This document shows, piece after piece, positions 51,096-59,357 of a stretch of DNA of 64,000 nt. The translations under genes and the position numbers were made by a program. Source of the DNA: PFL25 sp046260155 (GTDB lineage Bacteria > Chloroflexota > Anaerolineae > Anaerolineales > UBA4823); NCBI GenBank assembly GCA_046260155.1, contig JBJYXV010000007.1, positions 71,105 to 135,104 of the forward strand, in the 5' to 3' direction. Every line of letters begins with the position of its first letter. The first letter of the stretch is position 1. Under the pieces are notes generated by a model, which searched no databases, was not told where the DNA came from, and saw only the letters and a list, made by a program, of their open reading frames with translations.

Positions 51096-52898
51096 ATGGA
51101 TTATTCTAATTTAACTTATGAAATTTCACGCTGGAGCTTGGGTGACCTCTTTCCAGCATACGAGAGCAAAGAGATGAAGGCCGCCTTTGCTACCGTTGAA
51201 ACCAAGGTTGCTGAATTTGAATCGCAGCGCCCGAAACTCGATGGGAAAATCACCAATGCTGATTTCATGGCATTGGTACAGCAGGTGGAAGAAATCACTC
51301 AGCTGCTAATCCGCATTGGTTACTTCGCAGGTTTGTGGTACGCAGAGGACACTCAAAACCAGGCTGCTCAAAACTTCCAGGCCCGGGTTGATCAATTCAG
51401 TGCGGAAATTCAAAACCGTATTTTATTCTTCAGCCTTTGGTGGAAATCTTTGGATGACGACGCTGCGGCACCCTTAATGAAAGCTGCGGGAGATTATACC
51501 TATTGGCTTGAGGAAATGCGCAATTTCAAGCCTCACACCCTAAGCGAACCCGAGGAAAAAATCATTAACATCAAGGACGTGACCGGCTTTACTGCCGTGA
51601 ACACAATTTACGATACCATCACCAACCGTTATGTGTTCAAACTCTCGGTTGGCGGAGAGGATCTAGAATTGACCCGCGGGGAGTTAATGGTTTATGTCCA
51701 ACAGCATGATCCCGAGCTTCGCGCTGCGGCTTACCAGGAGCTGTACCGGGTTTATGGGCAGGATGGAGCCATTCTGGGCATGATTTACCAGAATTTAGTT
51801 CGAGATTGGCGCAATGAGAACCTCGGTCTGCGTAAATTTGCCAGCCCGATCTCTGTCCGCAATCTGTCAAATGACATTCCCGACCAGGTGGTTGACACCC
51901 TGCTTGAAGTTTCCCGGGAGAATGTTTCTGTCTTCCAGCGCTATTTTCGCTTGAAAGCCCGCTGGTTGGGGATGGAACGCCTCCGGCGCTATGATATCTA
52001 TGCCCCGGTGGTAAAGTCTGAGAAATCGTATCAATACCCAGAAGCAGTTGGGATGGTGCTCGAGGCATTTGAAGATTTTCATCCTGAAATTGCCGCACAT
52101 GCCAAACGCGTGTTTGATGACCAGCACCTGGATAGCGAGGTGCGTAAAGGCAAGATGAGCGGCGCTTTCTGTGCCTCTGTTTTGCCTGGATTGACACCCT
52201 GGGTGCTTACCAACTACCAAGGCAAGGCAAACGACGTCGCAACGCTGGCACACGAATTGGGTCACGCCATTCATTCCATGCTGGCAGAAGAGCACACTCA
52301 GTTCACCTTCCATTCATCGCTGCCTCTGGCGGAGACCGCCTCAACTTTCGGTGAAATGTTGCTTGTAGATCGCCTACTGGAAGACGAAACCGATGAGGAT
52401 ATCCGCAGGGACATGCTTTTCCGCCAGATTGATGACGCCTATGCAACGATCATGCGCCAAATCTATTTTGCACTCTTTGAACGCCAGGCACACCAGATGA
52501 CCCATGAAGGTGCAACCGTGGATGAGCTTTCGGATGCTTACCTGGAAAACCTTAAAGAACACTTTGGGGATTCAGTAGAACTGAGCGAAGAATTTCGCTG
52601 GGAGTGGGTTTCTATTCCACATATTTATGGAACCCCATTTTATGTTTACGCCTATTCCTTCGGCCAGCTGCTGGTTTTTTCCCTTTACCAGCAGTTCCAG
52701 GTTGAAGGTGATGCCTTTAAGCCGCGCTTCTTGAAAATTCTTTCTGCAGGCGGCTCCGACGCACCTGCCCGGATATTAAGCGATGCTGGTATCGATATCA
52801 CCCAGGCTGAATTCTGGCAGGGTGGTTTTGATGTGATCAGCGATTTGATTACCCAATTGGAAGCCATGCCGGTCAAGGTATTGGATATAAAGGCTTAG
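51096..52898 (+). CDS. pepF: Oligoendopeptidase F-type M3 metallopeptidase
   Basis: 600 residues from ATG 51096 (GGAG 5 nt upstream; the in-frame ATG at 51051 has none). Catalytic motif LAHELGHAIHSM (HExGH) near residue 389, with AETASTFGEMLL supplying the third ligand Glu. The long helical N-terminal half is typical of M3 enzymes. Cytoplasmic endopeptidase cutting short peptides. Independent unit with strong terminator. Confidence 0.95.
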   Translation: MDYSNLTYEISRWSLGDLFPAYESKEMKAAFATVETKVAEFESQRPKLDGKITNADFMALVQQVEEITQLLIRIGYFAGLWYAEDTQNQAAQNFQARVDQFSAEIQNRILFFSLWWKSLDDDAAAPLMKAAGDYTYWLEEMRNFKPHTLSEPEEKIINIKDVTGFTAVNTIYDTITNRYVFKLSVGGEDLELTRGELMVYVQQHDPELRAAAYQELYRVYGQDGAILGMIYQNLVRDWRNENLGLRKFASPISVRNLSNDIPDQVVDTLLEVSRENVSVFQRYFRLKARWLGMERLRRYDIYAPVVKSEKSYQYPEAVGMVLEAFEDFHPEIAAHAKRVFDDQHLDSEVRKGKMSGAFCASVLPGLTPWVLTNYQGKANDVATLAHELGHAIHSMLAEEHTQFTFHSSLPLAETASTFGEMLLVDRLLEDETDEDIRRDMLFRQIDDAYATIMRQIYFALFERQAHQMTHEGATVDELSDAYLENLKEHFGDSVELSEEFRWEWVSIPHIYGTPFYVYAYSFGQLLVFSLYQQFQVEGDAFKPRFLKILSAGGSDAPARILSDAGIDITQAEFWQGGFDVISDLITQLEAMPVKVLDIKA

Positions 52899-52928
52899 AA
52901 ATCTTTTTTCAAGCACGATCACTATTCG

Positions 52929-52958
52929 AAATCCCTCACACTGGTGGGGGATTTTTTT
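52929..52958 (+). terminator. Terminator of pepF
   Basis: AAATCCCTCAC pairs with GTGGGGGATTT (one G-T pair), followed by T7. About 30 nt after the stop. Confidence 0.9.
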
Positions 52959-53018
52959 CTTGGGGTGTATCCCAGATAAGCCATCTCGTCCAATCCCGAA
53001 AGTTAAAATTGAAATTGG

Positions 53019-53047
53019 TTGACATGACATCATTAAGACATTAAAAT
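53019..53047 (+). promoter_or_regulatory. Promoter of the ribbon-helix-helix gene (leaderless)
   Basis: TTGACA (53019-53024), 17-nt spacer, TAAAAT (53042-53047). ATG follows 6 nt later at 53054, where transcription should start. Confidence 0.78.
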
Positions 53048-53056
53048 GATGTCATG
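53023..53056. promoter_or_regulatory. Perfect 12-bp inverted repeat operator overlapping promoter and start codon
   Basis: CATGACATCATT (53023-53034) and its exact reverse complement (53045-53056), 10 nt apart, cover the end of the -35, the -10 and the ATG itself. This is the likely site for the product of the gene, which has a ribbon-helix-helix fold. Confidence 0.8.
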
Positions 53057-53434
53057 CGACGTTTTTCACTTCGATTGCCGGACGATTTACATGCCGCCCT
53101 GCAGCGCATGGCGCAAAAAGAATTCCGCTCGCTGCATAACCAGATCCTGATCGTATTGGAAGAGTATGTCCACCAGGCCGAGTACCAGGAAATGGAGGCG
53201 CTCCTCGAGCCGCGAAGTGCGGCTGTTGAAGCCGAGAAGAGTTTGATGATCATGGATGGTGACAACAACCAGCTGATGAACCTGCTGGAGATGCCGGCCC
53301 AGCCCCTGGCAGTTTTTGGGACTCGCAACCGGCATTTTTTACGTGTTTTCAATTGGGATCCAGACTCGCAGGATAGCCTCCAGGAATTCCAGGCTTTTGC
53401 AGATGCGGGCTACCATGTGCGCAGGTGGGGATAA
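53054..53434 (+). CDS. Ribbon-helix-helix (Arc/CopG-type) regulator
   Basis: 126 residues. Residues 1-40 form an RHH domain: MRRFSLRLPDDLHAALQRMAQKEFRSLHNQILIVLEEYV, beta strand RFSLRLP for DNA contact. The rest is unlike known partners (acidic and aliphatic; ends FADAGYHVRRWG). No toxin gene follows, so a simple autoregulator or orphan antitoxin-like protein. Leaderless, lacking a Shine-Dalgarno. The C-terminal part could sense a ligand. Confidence 0.82.
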   Translation: MRRFSLRLPDDLHAALQRMAQKEFRSLHNQILIVLEEYVHQAEYQEMEALLEPRSAAVEAEKSLMIMDGDNNQLMNLLEMPAQPLAVFGTRNRHFLRVFNWDPDSQDSLQEFQAFADAGYHVRRWG

Positions 53435-53558
53435 GAATTCCCTTTTTCAGTCCAATAGCTGCCCAAAAAAAGTATTGGCATTGTAATACTCTAGTCCTGG
53501 ATCTTCTAGGAAATGTTATGATTCAACGCCATACCACTGGAAAGAAATATGGCTCATT

Positions 53559-54392
53559 ATGATGATAAGTAAATCTATCCTTATCACGGGGTTACTCGCT
53601 GCTGTCATTGCTGGTTGTTCACCAACCTACGAAGCACCTGGACCCTCACCCACGAAATTACTTTCATCGACTGTGGAAGCGATTCCAAGCAGCACAGTCG
53701 TACCATCATCTACATCTCTGCCATCACCTACCAGCACTTCGCTCCCAACATTGACAAAATCGCCTGCCAATACAGCGACTTCAACACCCTCTCCTACGTC
53801 CACACTTACCCCCACCATCACCCATACACCCCTTCCCCCTGAAGGAGTCGTAACTGTCCCTCAGGCCAACTGCCGTTATGGACCCGGTTGGGCTTACCTG
53901 TACAAATTTGGCCTTTACGAAGGTATCTCGGTCGAGATTCTCGGCAGGACCGAGCGTGGTGATTGGGCTTATGTCCTGCCGCTGTGGTATGAATCGGGTT
54001 GCTGGATCAAGGCAGATTTGCTGGAGATCACCGGGGATATCTTCAGTGTTGATCTGTACTATGGAGAGCTCCCCTTTTCGGATATATACCCGCCGCCCTG
54101 GATCACTGAAGTCACTCGCAATGGTGATGAAGTCTTTATTGCCTGGTCGGATGTGCGCATGACGGACGATAAATATCGCGGCTATTTACTCGAAACCTGG
54201 TTGTGCCAGGATGGCGAACTGGTCTTCACCCCGGTGAATGTGGATGGTCTCTGGACAACCTTCATCGATCAACCAGGGTGCAGCGAACCTTCCTGGGGGC
54301 GAATTTACAGCGCAGAAAAACATGGGTATTCAAAATGGCGTCTGATCCCCTGGCCCGATCACCAACCGACTGAAACCTCACTGCCTGGCTAG
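53559..54392 (+). CDS. Lipoprotein with Ser/Thr/Pro linker and SH3-like domain
   Basis: 277 residues. Lipobox VIAGC (Cys20), a mucin-like Ser/Thr/Pro linker (about 25-95), then VTVPQANCRYGPGWAYLYKFGLYEGISVEILGRT (SH3_3-like), and WYESGCWIKADLLEI. The C-terminal 100 residues (WITEVTRNGDEVFIAWSDV onward) resemble a fibronectin-type sandwich. Surface protein, ligand unknown. Confidence 0.75.
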   Translation: MMISKSILITGLLAAVIAGCSPTYEAPGPSPTKLLSSTVEAIPSSTVVPSSTSLPSPTSTSLPTLTKSPANTATSTPSPTSTLTPTITHTPLPPEGVVTVPQANCRYGPGWAYLYKFGLYEGISVEILGRTERGDWAYVLPLWYESGCWIKADLLEITGDIFSVDLYYGELPFSDIYPPPWITEVTRNGDEVFIAWSDVRMTDDKYRGYLLETWLCQDGELVFTPVNVDGLWTTFIDQPGCSEPSWGRIYSAEKHGYSKWRLIPWPDHQPTETSLPG

Positions 54393-54402
54393 ACCCGGCT
54401 TG

Positions 54403-54481
54403 AAATTGCTCTCCCCACCGTTAGGGCAAACCTTATCCCTGGTGAACCAGCTCGCTGCTGGGGAGCATACCGTAGCAATTT
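54403..54481 (+). other. Long imperfect hairpin in gene-free interval
   Basis: AAATTGCT plus CTCCCCA (54403-54417) pair with TGGGGAG (54459-54465) and AGCAATTT (54474-54481), leaving an 8-nt bulge. 11 nt after the lipoprotein stop. It has no clear T run, so a 3' RNA structure or weak terminator. The remaining 54482-54849 contains nothing I can assign except the 5' region of the kinase gene. Confidence 0.4.
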
Positions 54482-54849
54482 ATTCTTGCAGCTGTTCGTG
54501 GGTTAGTTGAAAACCATCTCGGTGAGCAATCTATTAACAAGTTGATGGTGGGAGTGATGATTGCTTTGAAAGTAAGGCCCGAAAGGGTTCACACAGGCCC
54601 AATTCATTGTGCAGGTTTGTCGCACCAGCCGAGATCCAAGGGTATAAACGGTTGCGTGGGGATTTAATGACTATTTCGGTCGGGCATATTCCCAATTGCA
54701 AATGCCAAAAACCTCGATTTTCCTCTGCTGGTGGTTGCACGCGAACGAAATCGCTGGTATGCTTAATGTCGGACTGTATAGGTTCCAACAGAATATGGGG
54801 ATACCCGGCTGTTGGGCATCCACTACGCAGAGATCATTCACTGAAGAAT

Positions 54850-55497
54850 ATGTATATCGCTATCGAAGGTGTAATTGGAGTTGGGAAGACAACCCTTGCC
54901 CGGTTGCTCCAACCGGCGTTTAATGCTGCGCTTCTGCTGGAGGTATTCGAGGAGAACCCTTTCCTCTCCGATTTCTATGCCGATAGGGAGAGATATGCCT
55001 TCCAAACCCAGATTTTTTTTCTGTTAAGCCGCTATCACCAGCAGCGAAAATCGGTCGGAGCATTGCTTGCTGAGAAGGGGAAACTGTTCTCCGACTACAC
55101 CTTTGAGAAGGATGCTCTTTTTGCACGTTTAAATTTGATCGGGGATGAGCTGGAGATGTATTACCGGGTTCACGATGCCTTGGCAGAGAAAATCATCAGG
55201 CCTGACTTGATTCTATACCTGCGTGCCAGTACAGACACCTTGATGCAGCGCATTGCATTTCGTGACCGGCCTTATGAGCGCAACATGGAGCGGGAATATA
55301 TCCAGCAGCTGAATCTCGCTTACGAAGCATTTTTCAGCGAATACAATCAGGTGTCGCTTGTGCTGCCTGTTGATACGGACGATCTGGACTATGTGCGCAA
55401 CCCGGAAGCCCTCAAATTTGTCGAGAATCGGATCAGGCAGACCTTGCGATTACCACCTTTCCAGCAGGAACTTCCCCTGGAAGCCCAGACTGATTAA
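54850..55497 (+). CDS. Deoxynucleoside kinase (dNK/dGK/dCK family)
   Basis: 215 residues from ATG 54850; the in-frame 81 residues before it are non-family. P-loop EGVIGVGKTT (residues 6-15), EVFEENPFLSDFY (EN motif), FQTQIFFLLSRYHQQ, DYTFEKD (DRx-like) and YLRASTDTLMQRIAFRDRPYE with the LID Arg residues. Salvages deoxynucleosides by phosphorylation from ATP. The next gene starts 12 nt later. Confidence 0.93.
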   Translation: MYIAIEGVIGVGKTTLARLLQPAFNAALLLEVFEENPFLSDFYADRERYAFQTQIFFLLSRYHQQRKSVGALLAEKGKLFSDYTFEKDALFARLNLIGDELEMYYRVHDALAEKIIRPDLILYLRASTDTLMQRIAFRDRPYERNMEREYIQQLNLAYEAFFSEYNQVSLVLPVDTDDLDYVRNPEALKFVENRIRQTLRLPPFQQELPLEAQTD

Positions 55498-55509
55498 TAT
55501 AAGAATGCT

Positions 55510-56526
55510 ATGCGGATTACACCCTCCCAACTCCACAAGATCGCCCGTGATACCGTAGACCAGCGCAAGCGAAGCGATCACAGCTTGCTGGCTGTTTACC
55601 TGACAGGCTCTCTCTTTGCGGGCAATCCATTGTTGGGCGGCACAGCTGACATCGATTTGTTTTTCATTCATGATGAGCGCGTCAGCCCGGAGCGCGAGAT
55701 CCAGCGCCTGACAGACGAGATTCACCTGGATATCACCCACCACGGACGTGATGATTACAGCCAGGTGCGCGCTTTGCGTTTGCATCCCTGGATGGGGTAC
55801 AACATCATCAATTGTTTGATCATGTATGACCCGCAGCATTTCATGGATTTTACTCAGGCCAGCGTGCGAGGGCAATTTGAACAACCCGAGAACATTTTAG
55901 GCCGGGTCCAGGGGCAGGCGGAGCAAGCCCGGCAAATCTGGCTGGAGCTCCACGACCAGAAAGGCGAGCCGCACCTGCCCCAAGCGAGAGGATATTTGCA
56001 GGCGGTTGGCCTGGCGGCGAACTCGGTGGCCTGTCTGAGCGGGCCACCATTGACTGAGCGGCGGTTTTTACGCATTTTTCCTGATCGCGCAGCCGTGGTT
56101 GGGCGCTCAGGTTTATATGCCGGGCTGCTCGGTCTTTTAGGTGGAGCACAGGCAGACGAAGAGGCATTGGATGCCTGGATCGAATTATGGGAGAAGGCGT
56201 ATAAAGCGCTGCCTGCCGATCAGGCTCCACCGCATCTACACCCGGATCGGTTTGCCTACTACCACCGGGCATTTACATCCCTTGCCGGTGGCGATTCTCC
56301 CCAGGATGTGCTCTGGCCCTTGCTGAACACATGGCTGGAAGCTGTATCGCTGCTGCCCGCTGATTCGACTCATTTCTCGGAATGGCAGGCGGCTTTTAGC
56401 ACGCTCGGTTTGCTCGATGACGGGTACCGGGAAAGGGTGGCAGCTCTGGATGCTTACCTGGATAGCGTTGAAGAGCTGTTGGATGAGTGGGGTCAAAGGC
56501 GCGGTATTGAACGGGAGACACTGTAG
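55510..56526 (+). CDS. Nucleotidyltransferase-fold protein
   Basis: 338 residues. GSLFAGNPLLGGTADIDLFFIHD (residues about 32-55) is the NTase GS..DxD motif with ADID, then a third-carboxylate candidate in IHLDIT. The rest is helical. Resembles stand-alone nucleotidyltransferases of unknown target. It follows the kinase gene and precedes the CAP gene in one likely operon. Confidence 0.72.
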   Translation: MRITPSQLHKIARDTVDQRKRSDHSLLAVYLTGSLFAGNPLLGGTADIDLFFIHDERVSPEREIQRLTDEIHLDITHHGRDDYSQVRALRLHPWMGYNIINCLIMYDPQHFMDFTQASVRGQFEQPENILGRVQGQAEQARQIWLELHDQKGEPHLPQARGYLQAVGLAANSVACLSGPPLTERRFLRIFPDRAAVVGRSGLYAGLLGLLGGAQADEEALDAWIELWEKAYKALPADQAPPHLHPDRFAYYHRAFTSLAGGDSPQDVLWPLLNTWLEAVSLLPADSTHFSEWQAAFSTLGLLDDGYRERVAALDAYLDSVEELLDEWGQRRGIERETL

Positions 56527-56557
56527 CACAAAACAGGAAATAGGTGGACTTTTGATA

Positions 56558-57250
56558 ATGAGCAGGTTCTGGCGAAAACAATTGGTTGCAGTAGTAGGCT
56601 TATTGATTGTCAGCGGGCTGTTTGTGGCGGTTTGGTGGCCTGCTTCCGCTGGGATAGAAGGTGGAAGCACAGGAGCCTATTTCCAATATCTACCGCTGAT
56701 TTCGGGGACCAAGTGTATTCCGCCTCCCCTGATCCAGCCCAACGATCTGGAGCGCGATATTGCAGTTGAGGCTGGGATCAACGATATCCGTGGCCTCAAC
56801 AACCTGCCGCGCTTTGCGAATTCGAAAAAGATAGCTCAGGCAGCGCTGCAGCACAGCAATGACATGGCGGATAACAATTTCTTCGCCCATGCTGGCTCAG
56901 ATGGCTCGGGCGTGGGAGACCGTTTGGAGGATACCTGCTACGATTGGCGAGCGTACGGTGAGATCATCGCGGCTGGCTACCGTACGCCTGAAGGTGTCAT
57001 CGCGGCCTGGATGGAAAGCCCTGGGCACAAGGCTGTCATCCTTGATCCAATTCTCGAGGAGTTTGGGGCAGGATACGCCTACAATTCATCTAGCAAATTT
57101 AAACATTACTGGACTGTGGATTTTGGCTTATCGGCAAACAGCCTGTTGATGACTTCGGGTGACTTCCATGCCTGCAGCTACCAGCTTGTGGACGAGGGTG
57201 GGGAGATATGGGTCAATCTCTATACCAGGGCCGCATGCGAGACACCTTAA
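56558..57250 (+). CDS. Secreted CAP-domain (SCP/PR1-like) protein
   Basis: 230 residues from ATG 56558. Signal peptide/anchor (residues 8-30: LVAVVGLLIVSGLFVAVWWPASA). The CAP domain (about 60-195) has the usual AALQHSNDMADNNFFAHAGSDGSGVGDRL (His of the metal cavity) and GVIAAWMESPGHKAVILDPILEEFGAGY. Extracytoplasmic; biochemical function of bacterial CAP proteins is largely unknown. Paired Cys (TCYDW, HACSYQ, RAACETP) suggest disulfides. Confidence 0.87.
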   Translation: MSRFWRKQLVAVVGLLIVSGLFVAVWWPASAGIEGGSTGAYFQYLPLISGTKCIPPPLIQPNDLERDIAVEAGINDIRGLNNLPRFANSKKIAQAALQHSNDMADNNFFAHAGSDGSGVGDRLEDTCYDWRAYGEIIAAGYRTPEGVIAAWMESPGHKAVILDPILEEFGAGYAYNSSSKFKHYWTVDFGLSANSLLMTSGDFHACSYQLVDEGGEIWVNLYTRAACETP

Positions 57251-57320
57251 CCGAGGTTTCCGGGGTATCCTCAACTAATCCCCATTATTGAACCTTGTCT
57301 GGATGAAACCTAACATTGAG

Positions 57321-57342
57321 CGATGTTTCACGTGAAACATCG
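57321..57342. promoter_or_regulatory. parS: parS centromere site
   Basis: TGTTTCACGTGAAACA at 57324-57339 is an exact match to the 16-bp ParB-binding consensus; three flanking bases on each side extend the palindrome to 22 bp. Lies in the intergenic region after the CAP gene. ParB loads here and spreads to direct origin segregation. parA and parB are not in the window. Confidence 0.93.
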
Positions 57343-57607
57343 CTTTGCTGATCCTGGCAAACGTAATTGATTCGCTCGCCATCAGGGCACCCGGGGGGTA
57401 GTCTGGCGGGCCGGTTCCCCGCTAGGGAGTTCTGCAAAAGAAGTATACGATCGTGCAACCCGGCAATTTTGATCTTTTCATCTTGGGGAAAACCTGCCTT
57501 CCTGTAACATGCGTTAAACCCAATTTCGTTGCTGCCAATCTGCTCGATAAATTTGTGAAATATTTCACGATTAAAGGTTGTGCCCAACATTCAGGAAGAT
57601 GATTAGC

Positions 57608-57635
57608 TTGACATTCCAGGTTTAATAAGTATAAT
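57608..57635 (+). promoter_or_regulatory. Promoter of the cysteine operon
   Basis: TTGACA (57608-57613), 16-nt spacer, TATAAT (57630-57635), both perfect consensus hexamers. Transcription should start near 57642, leaving a leader of about 270 nt before cysM. Confidence 0.85.
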
Positions 57636-57672
57636 TATTATAAGATTAGTCATAATAATTAAGGAGTGATCC

Positions 57673-57708
57673 TTGGTAGTTTGCATCTGTATGAGGCGGG
57701 GTTCATAA
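57673..57708 (+). CDS. Cysteine leader peptide MVVCICMRRGS
   Basis: AAGGAG (57661-57666) lies 6 nt before TTG 57673, which opens an 11-codon frame MVVCICMRRGS ending with TAA 57706-57708. Two of the eleven codons are Cys (TGC 57682-57684, TGT 57688-57690). The last codons and stop lie in the 5' arm of the attenuator hairpin. Its product is unlikely to matter; ribosome position on the Cys codons is the probable signal. Confidence 0.7.
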   Translation: MVVCICMRRGS

Positions 57709-57834
57709 CCACTGCTTCTTCTTTAGTAAGGCCAACAGTTGAGGAAGGGTGGTTGTACCCCGCATGCGAAGTAAATCCCGCATAGCTGCTAGGTAGCGCT
57801 GCCCTTTTTTGATCCCTGTTGGCCTTTTAATTTT
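57696..57834 (+). promoter_or_regulatory. Structured attenuator leader of the cysteine operon
   Basis: A long hairpin: GCGGGGT (57696-57702) with ACCCCGC (57757-57763) and ATAACCAC (57705-57712) with GTGGTTGT (57749-57756), continued by CTTCTTC/GAGGAAG (57715-57721/57741-57747). Its loop holds AAGGCCAACAG (57728-57738), which is perfectly complementary to CTGTTGGCCTT (57816-57826), followed by TTAATTTTAAT. A TTTTTT run lies at 57805-57810. The two pairings give alternative or pseudoknotted folds, as expected of an attenuator or riboswitch. No T-box or SAM-box match. Confidence 0.72.
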
Positions 57835-57912
57835 AATAGGTAAGCATTCCGGAGCCGAAAAAACCCAAGGTAAATCCTGACATAACGGCTCGAATTAACT
57901 GGAGAGTTTCTG

Positions 57913-58854
57913 ATGACGCAACTCGTCATTGATCACAAAACAAAATTATTGGCACCCCTTTCTGCGGGTATCGAACAACTCGTTGGAAATACACCTTTAC
58001 TGACCTTACATAAGCTGTCCCCTTCGGCGCAATTTTTCGCCAAGGCGGAATGGTTTAACCCCAGCGGTTCGGTGAAAGATCGCCCCGCACTGAATATCCT
58101 GCGCGCTGCTCTGGCCGCTGGTGAGTTTGCTGGTGATCGGCGCTTGCTCGATTCGACTTCTGGGAACATGGGTATCGCTTACGCGACATTAGGCATTTCA
58201 CTTGGTGTCCAGGTTACCCTGGCTATTCCCGCCAATGCCAGCCCCGAGCGGTTGGCCATCCTTAGGGCTCTTGGTGCTCAACTGGTGCTGACAGACCCCC
58301 TGGAAGGATCAGATGGCGCCATCCAGATTGCCCGGGAGATGGCCGAACAAAGCCCGGAGCTCTATTATTATGCTGACCAGTACAACAACCCGGCAAACTG
58401 GCAGGCGCATTACCTGGGGACAGGGCCTGAGATCGTCGAACAGACCCGCGGCCAGATCACGCACTTCGTAGCGGGACTCGGCACTTCCGGAACCTTGATG
58501 GGTGTTGGGCGCTATTTGCGACAGTACAATCCCCAAATACAAATCGTGGGCGTTCAACCCGATGCTGCCTTCCACGGATTGGAAGGCTTGAAACATATGC
58601 CGACCGCCATCACCCCGGGTATTTATGAGCCAACTTTTCCGGACCAGGTGATCGAGGTTTCGACCGAAGCAGCATACAAGATGGCCCTGCGCCTGGCAAG
58701 GGAAGAGGGGTTGTTCGTCGGTGTCTCTTCTGGAGCTGCAGCCGTTGCTGCGCTGCAGGTCGCAGAAAGTTTGGACCAAGGTTCTGTCGTAACCCTCTTT
58801 CCAGACGCGGGATACAAGTACTTGAGTGAGAAATTTTGGGAAGCAGATTTATGA
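57913..58854 (+). CDS. cysM: PLP-dependent cysteine synthase, CysM-type
   Basis: 313 residues. QLVGNTPLL at 22-30, PSGSVKDRP with the Schiff-base Lys55, STSGNMGIAYA (substrate loop) and GLGTSGTLMGVGRYLR for PLP phosphate. Makes Cys (or a thiocarboxylate adduct) from activated Ser. In a cluster with mec, cysO and moeZ homologues the sulfur donor is most likely CysO-thiocarboxylate rather than free sulfide, as in mycobacteria, where O-phosphoserine is the acceptor. Translationally coupled (ATGA) to the next gene. Expression is probably under the leader at 57673-57834. Confidence 0.92.
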   Translation: MTQLVIDHKTKLLAPLSAGIEQLVGNTPLLTLHKLSPSAQFFAKAEWFNPSGSVKDRPALNILRAALAAGEFAGDRRLLDSTSGNMGIAYATLGISLGVQVTLAIPANASPERLAILRALGAQLVLTDPLEGSDGAIQIAREMAEQSPELYYYADQYNNPANWQAHYLGTGPEIVEQTRGQITHFVAGLGTSGTLMGVGRYLRQYNPQIQIVGVQPDAAFHGLEGLKHMPTAITPGIYEPTFPDQVIEVSTEAAYKMALRLAREEGLFVGVSSGAAAVAALQVAESLDQGSVVTLFPDAGYKYLSEKFWEADL

Positions 58855-59279
58855 GCCTCCGCATCCCCAGTGAGATACTGGAGCGCATCCACCTGCATGG
58901 AGAGCAATCTTACCCCGAGGAAGGAGCCGGCCTGCTGTTGGGGGACTTTAACCAGGGCGAGCAGCAGGTGCGGGAAATCCTGCCCCTCGAGAACGCGCGC
59001 GAATCCCAGGCGCGCCACAACCGCTATCAGTTGACCCCTCAGGATTACCTGCAGGGGGAGGATTATGCTGAAAGCCTTGGGTTTGCGGTTCTGGGTGTTT
59101 TCCACTCTCATCCCGATCACCCCAACATGCCCTCTGAATTCGACCGCCAGTGGGCCTGGCCGAACTTTTCCTATCTGATCACGAGTGTCATCCAGGGCAA
59201 GGCCGCAGAGAGTCGTTCCTGGCGTTTGAAAGATGACCGACAGGCATTTAATGAAGAGCAGATCGAGGTCGAAAATTGA
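58851..59279 (+). CDS. mec: Mec/JAMM-type metalloprotease
   Basis: 142 residues from ATG 58851, overlapping the cysM TGA. JAB1/MPN+ zinc protease: EEGAGLLLGDF with the catalytic Glu, and HSHPDHPNMPSEFD giving HxH, Ser and Asp. In mycobacteria Mec cleaves Cys from CysO-Cys after the GG. Here it may also have to cut behind Gly90 of the CysO-like fusion encoded next. Confidence 0.9.
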   Translation: MSLRIPSEILERIHLHGEQSYPEEGAGLLLGDFNQGEQQVREILPLENARESQARHNRYQLTPQDYLQGEDYAESLGFAVLGVFHSHPDHPNMPSEFDRQWAWPNFSYLITSVIQGKAAESRSWRLKDDRQAFNEEQIEVEN

Positions 59280-59357
59280 AATTAAACCAAAATAATCATT
59301 TGGTGCCGGCCAGTAGTTAAAGGGATTAACCAGCACCATGTTTAATAAAGTGAGATC

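Noticed and set aside
54607..54849. 81-codon N-terminal extension of the deoxynucleoside kinase
   Set aside because: The P-loop normally lies within the first 15 residues, as it does from ATG 54850; the extension has no domain similarity.
57285..57590. Minus-strand 101-codon frame across the parS site
   Set aside because: No Shine-Dalgarno, no family resemblance and composition unlike neighbouring genes; parS-containing intergenic DNA explains it better.
57741..57765. T-box antiterminator (AGGGTGGxACC-like) upstream of cysM
   Set aside because: The segment reads AGGGTGG followed by four extra bases before TACC, and no specifier stem I was seen; the leader-peptide model fits better.
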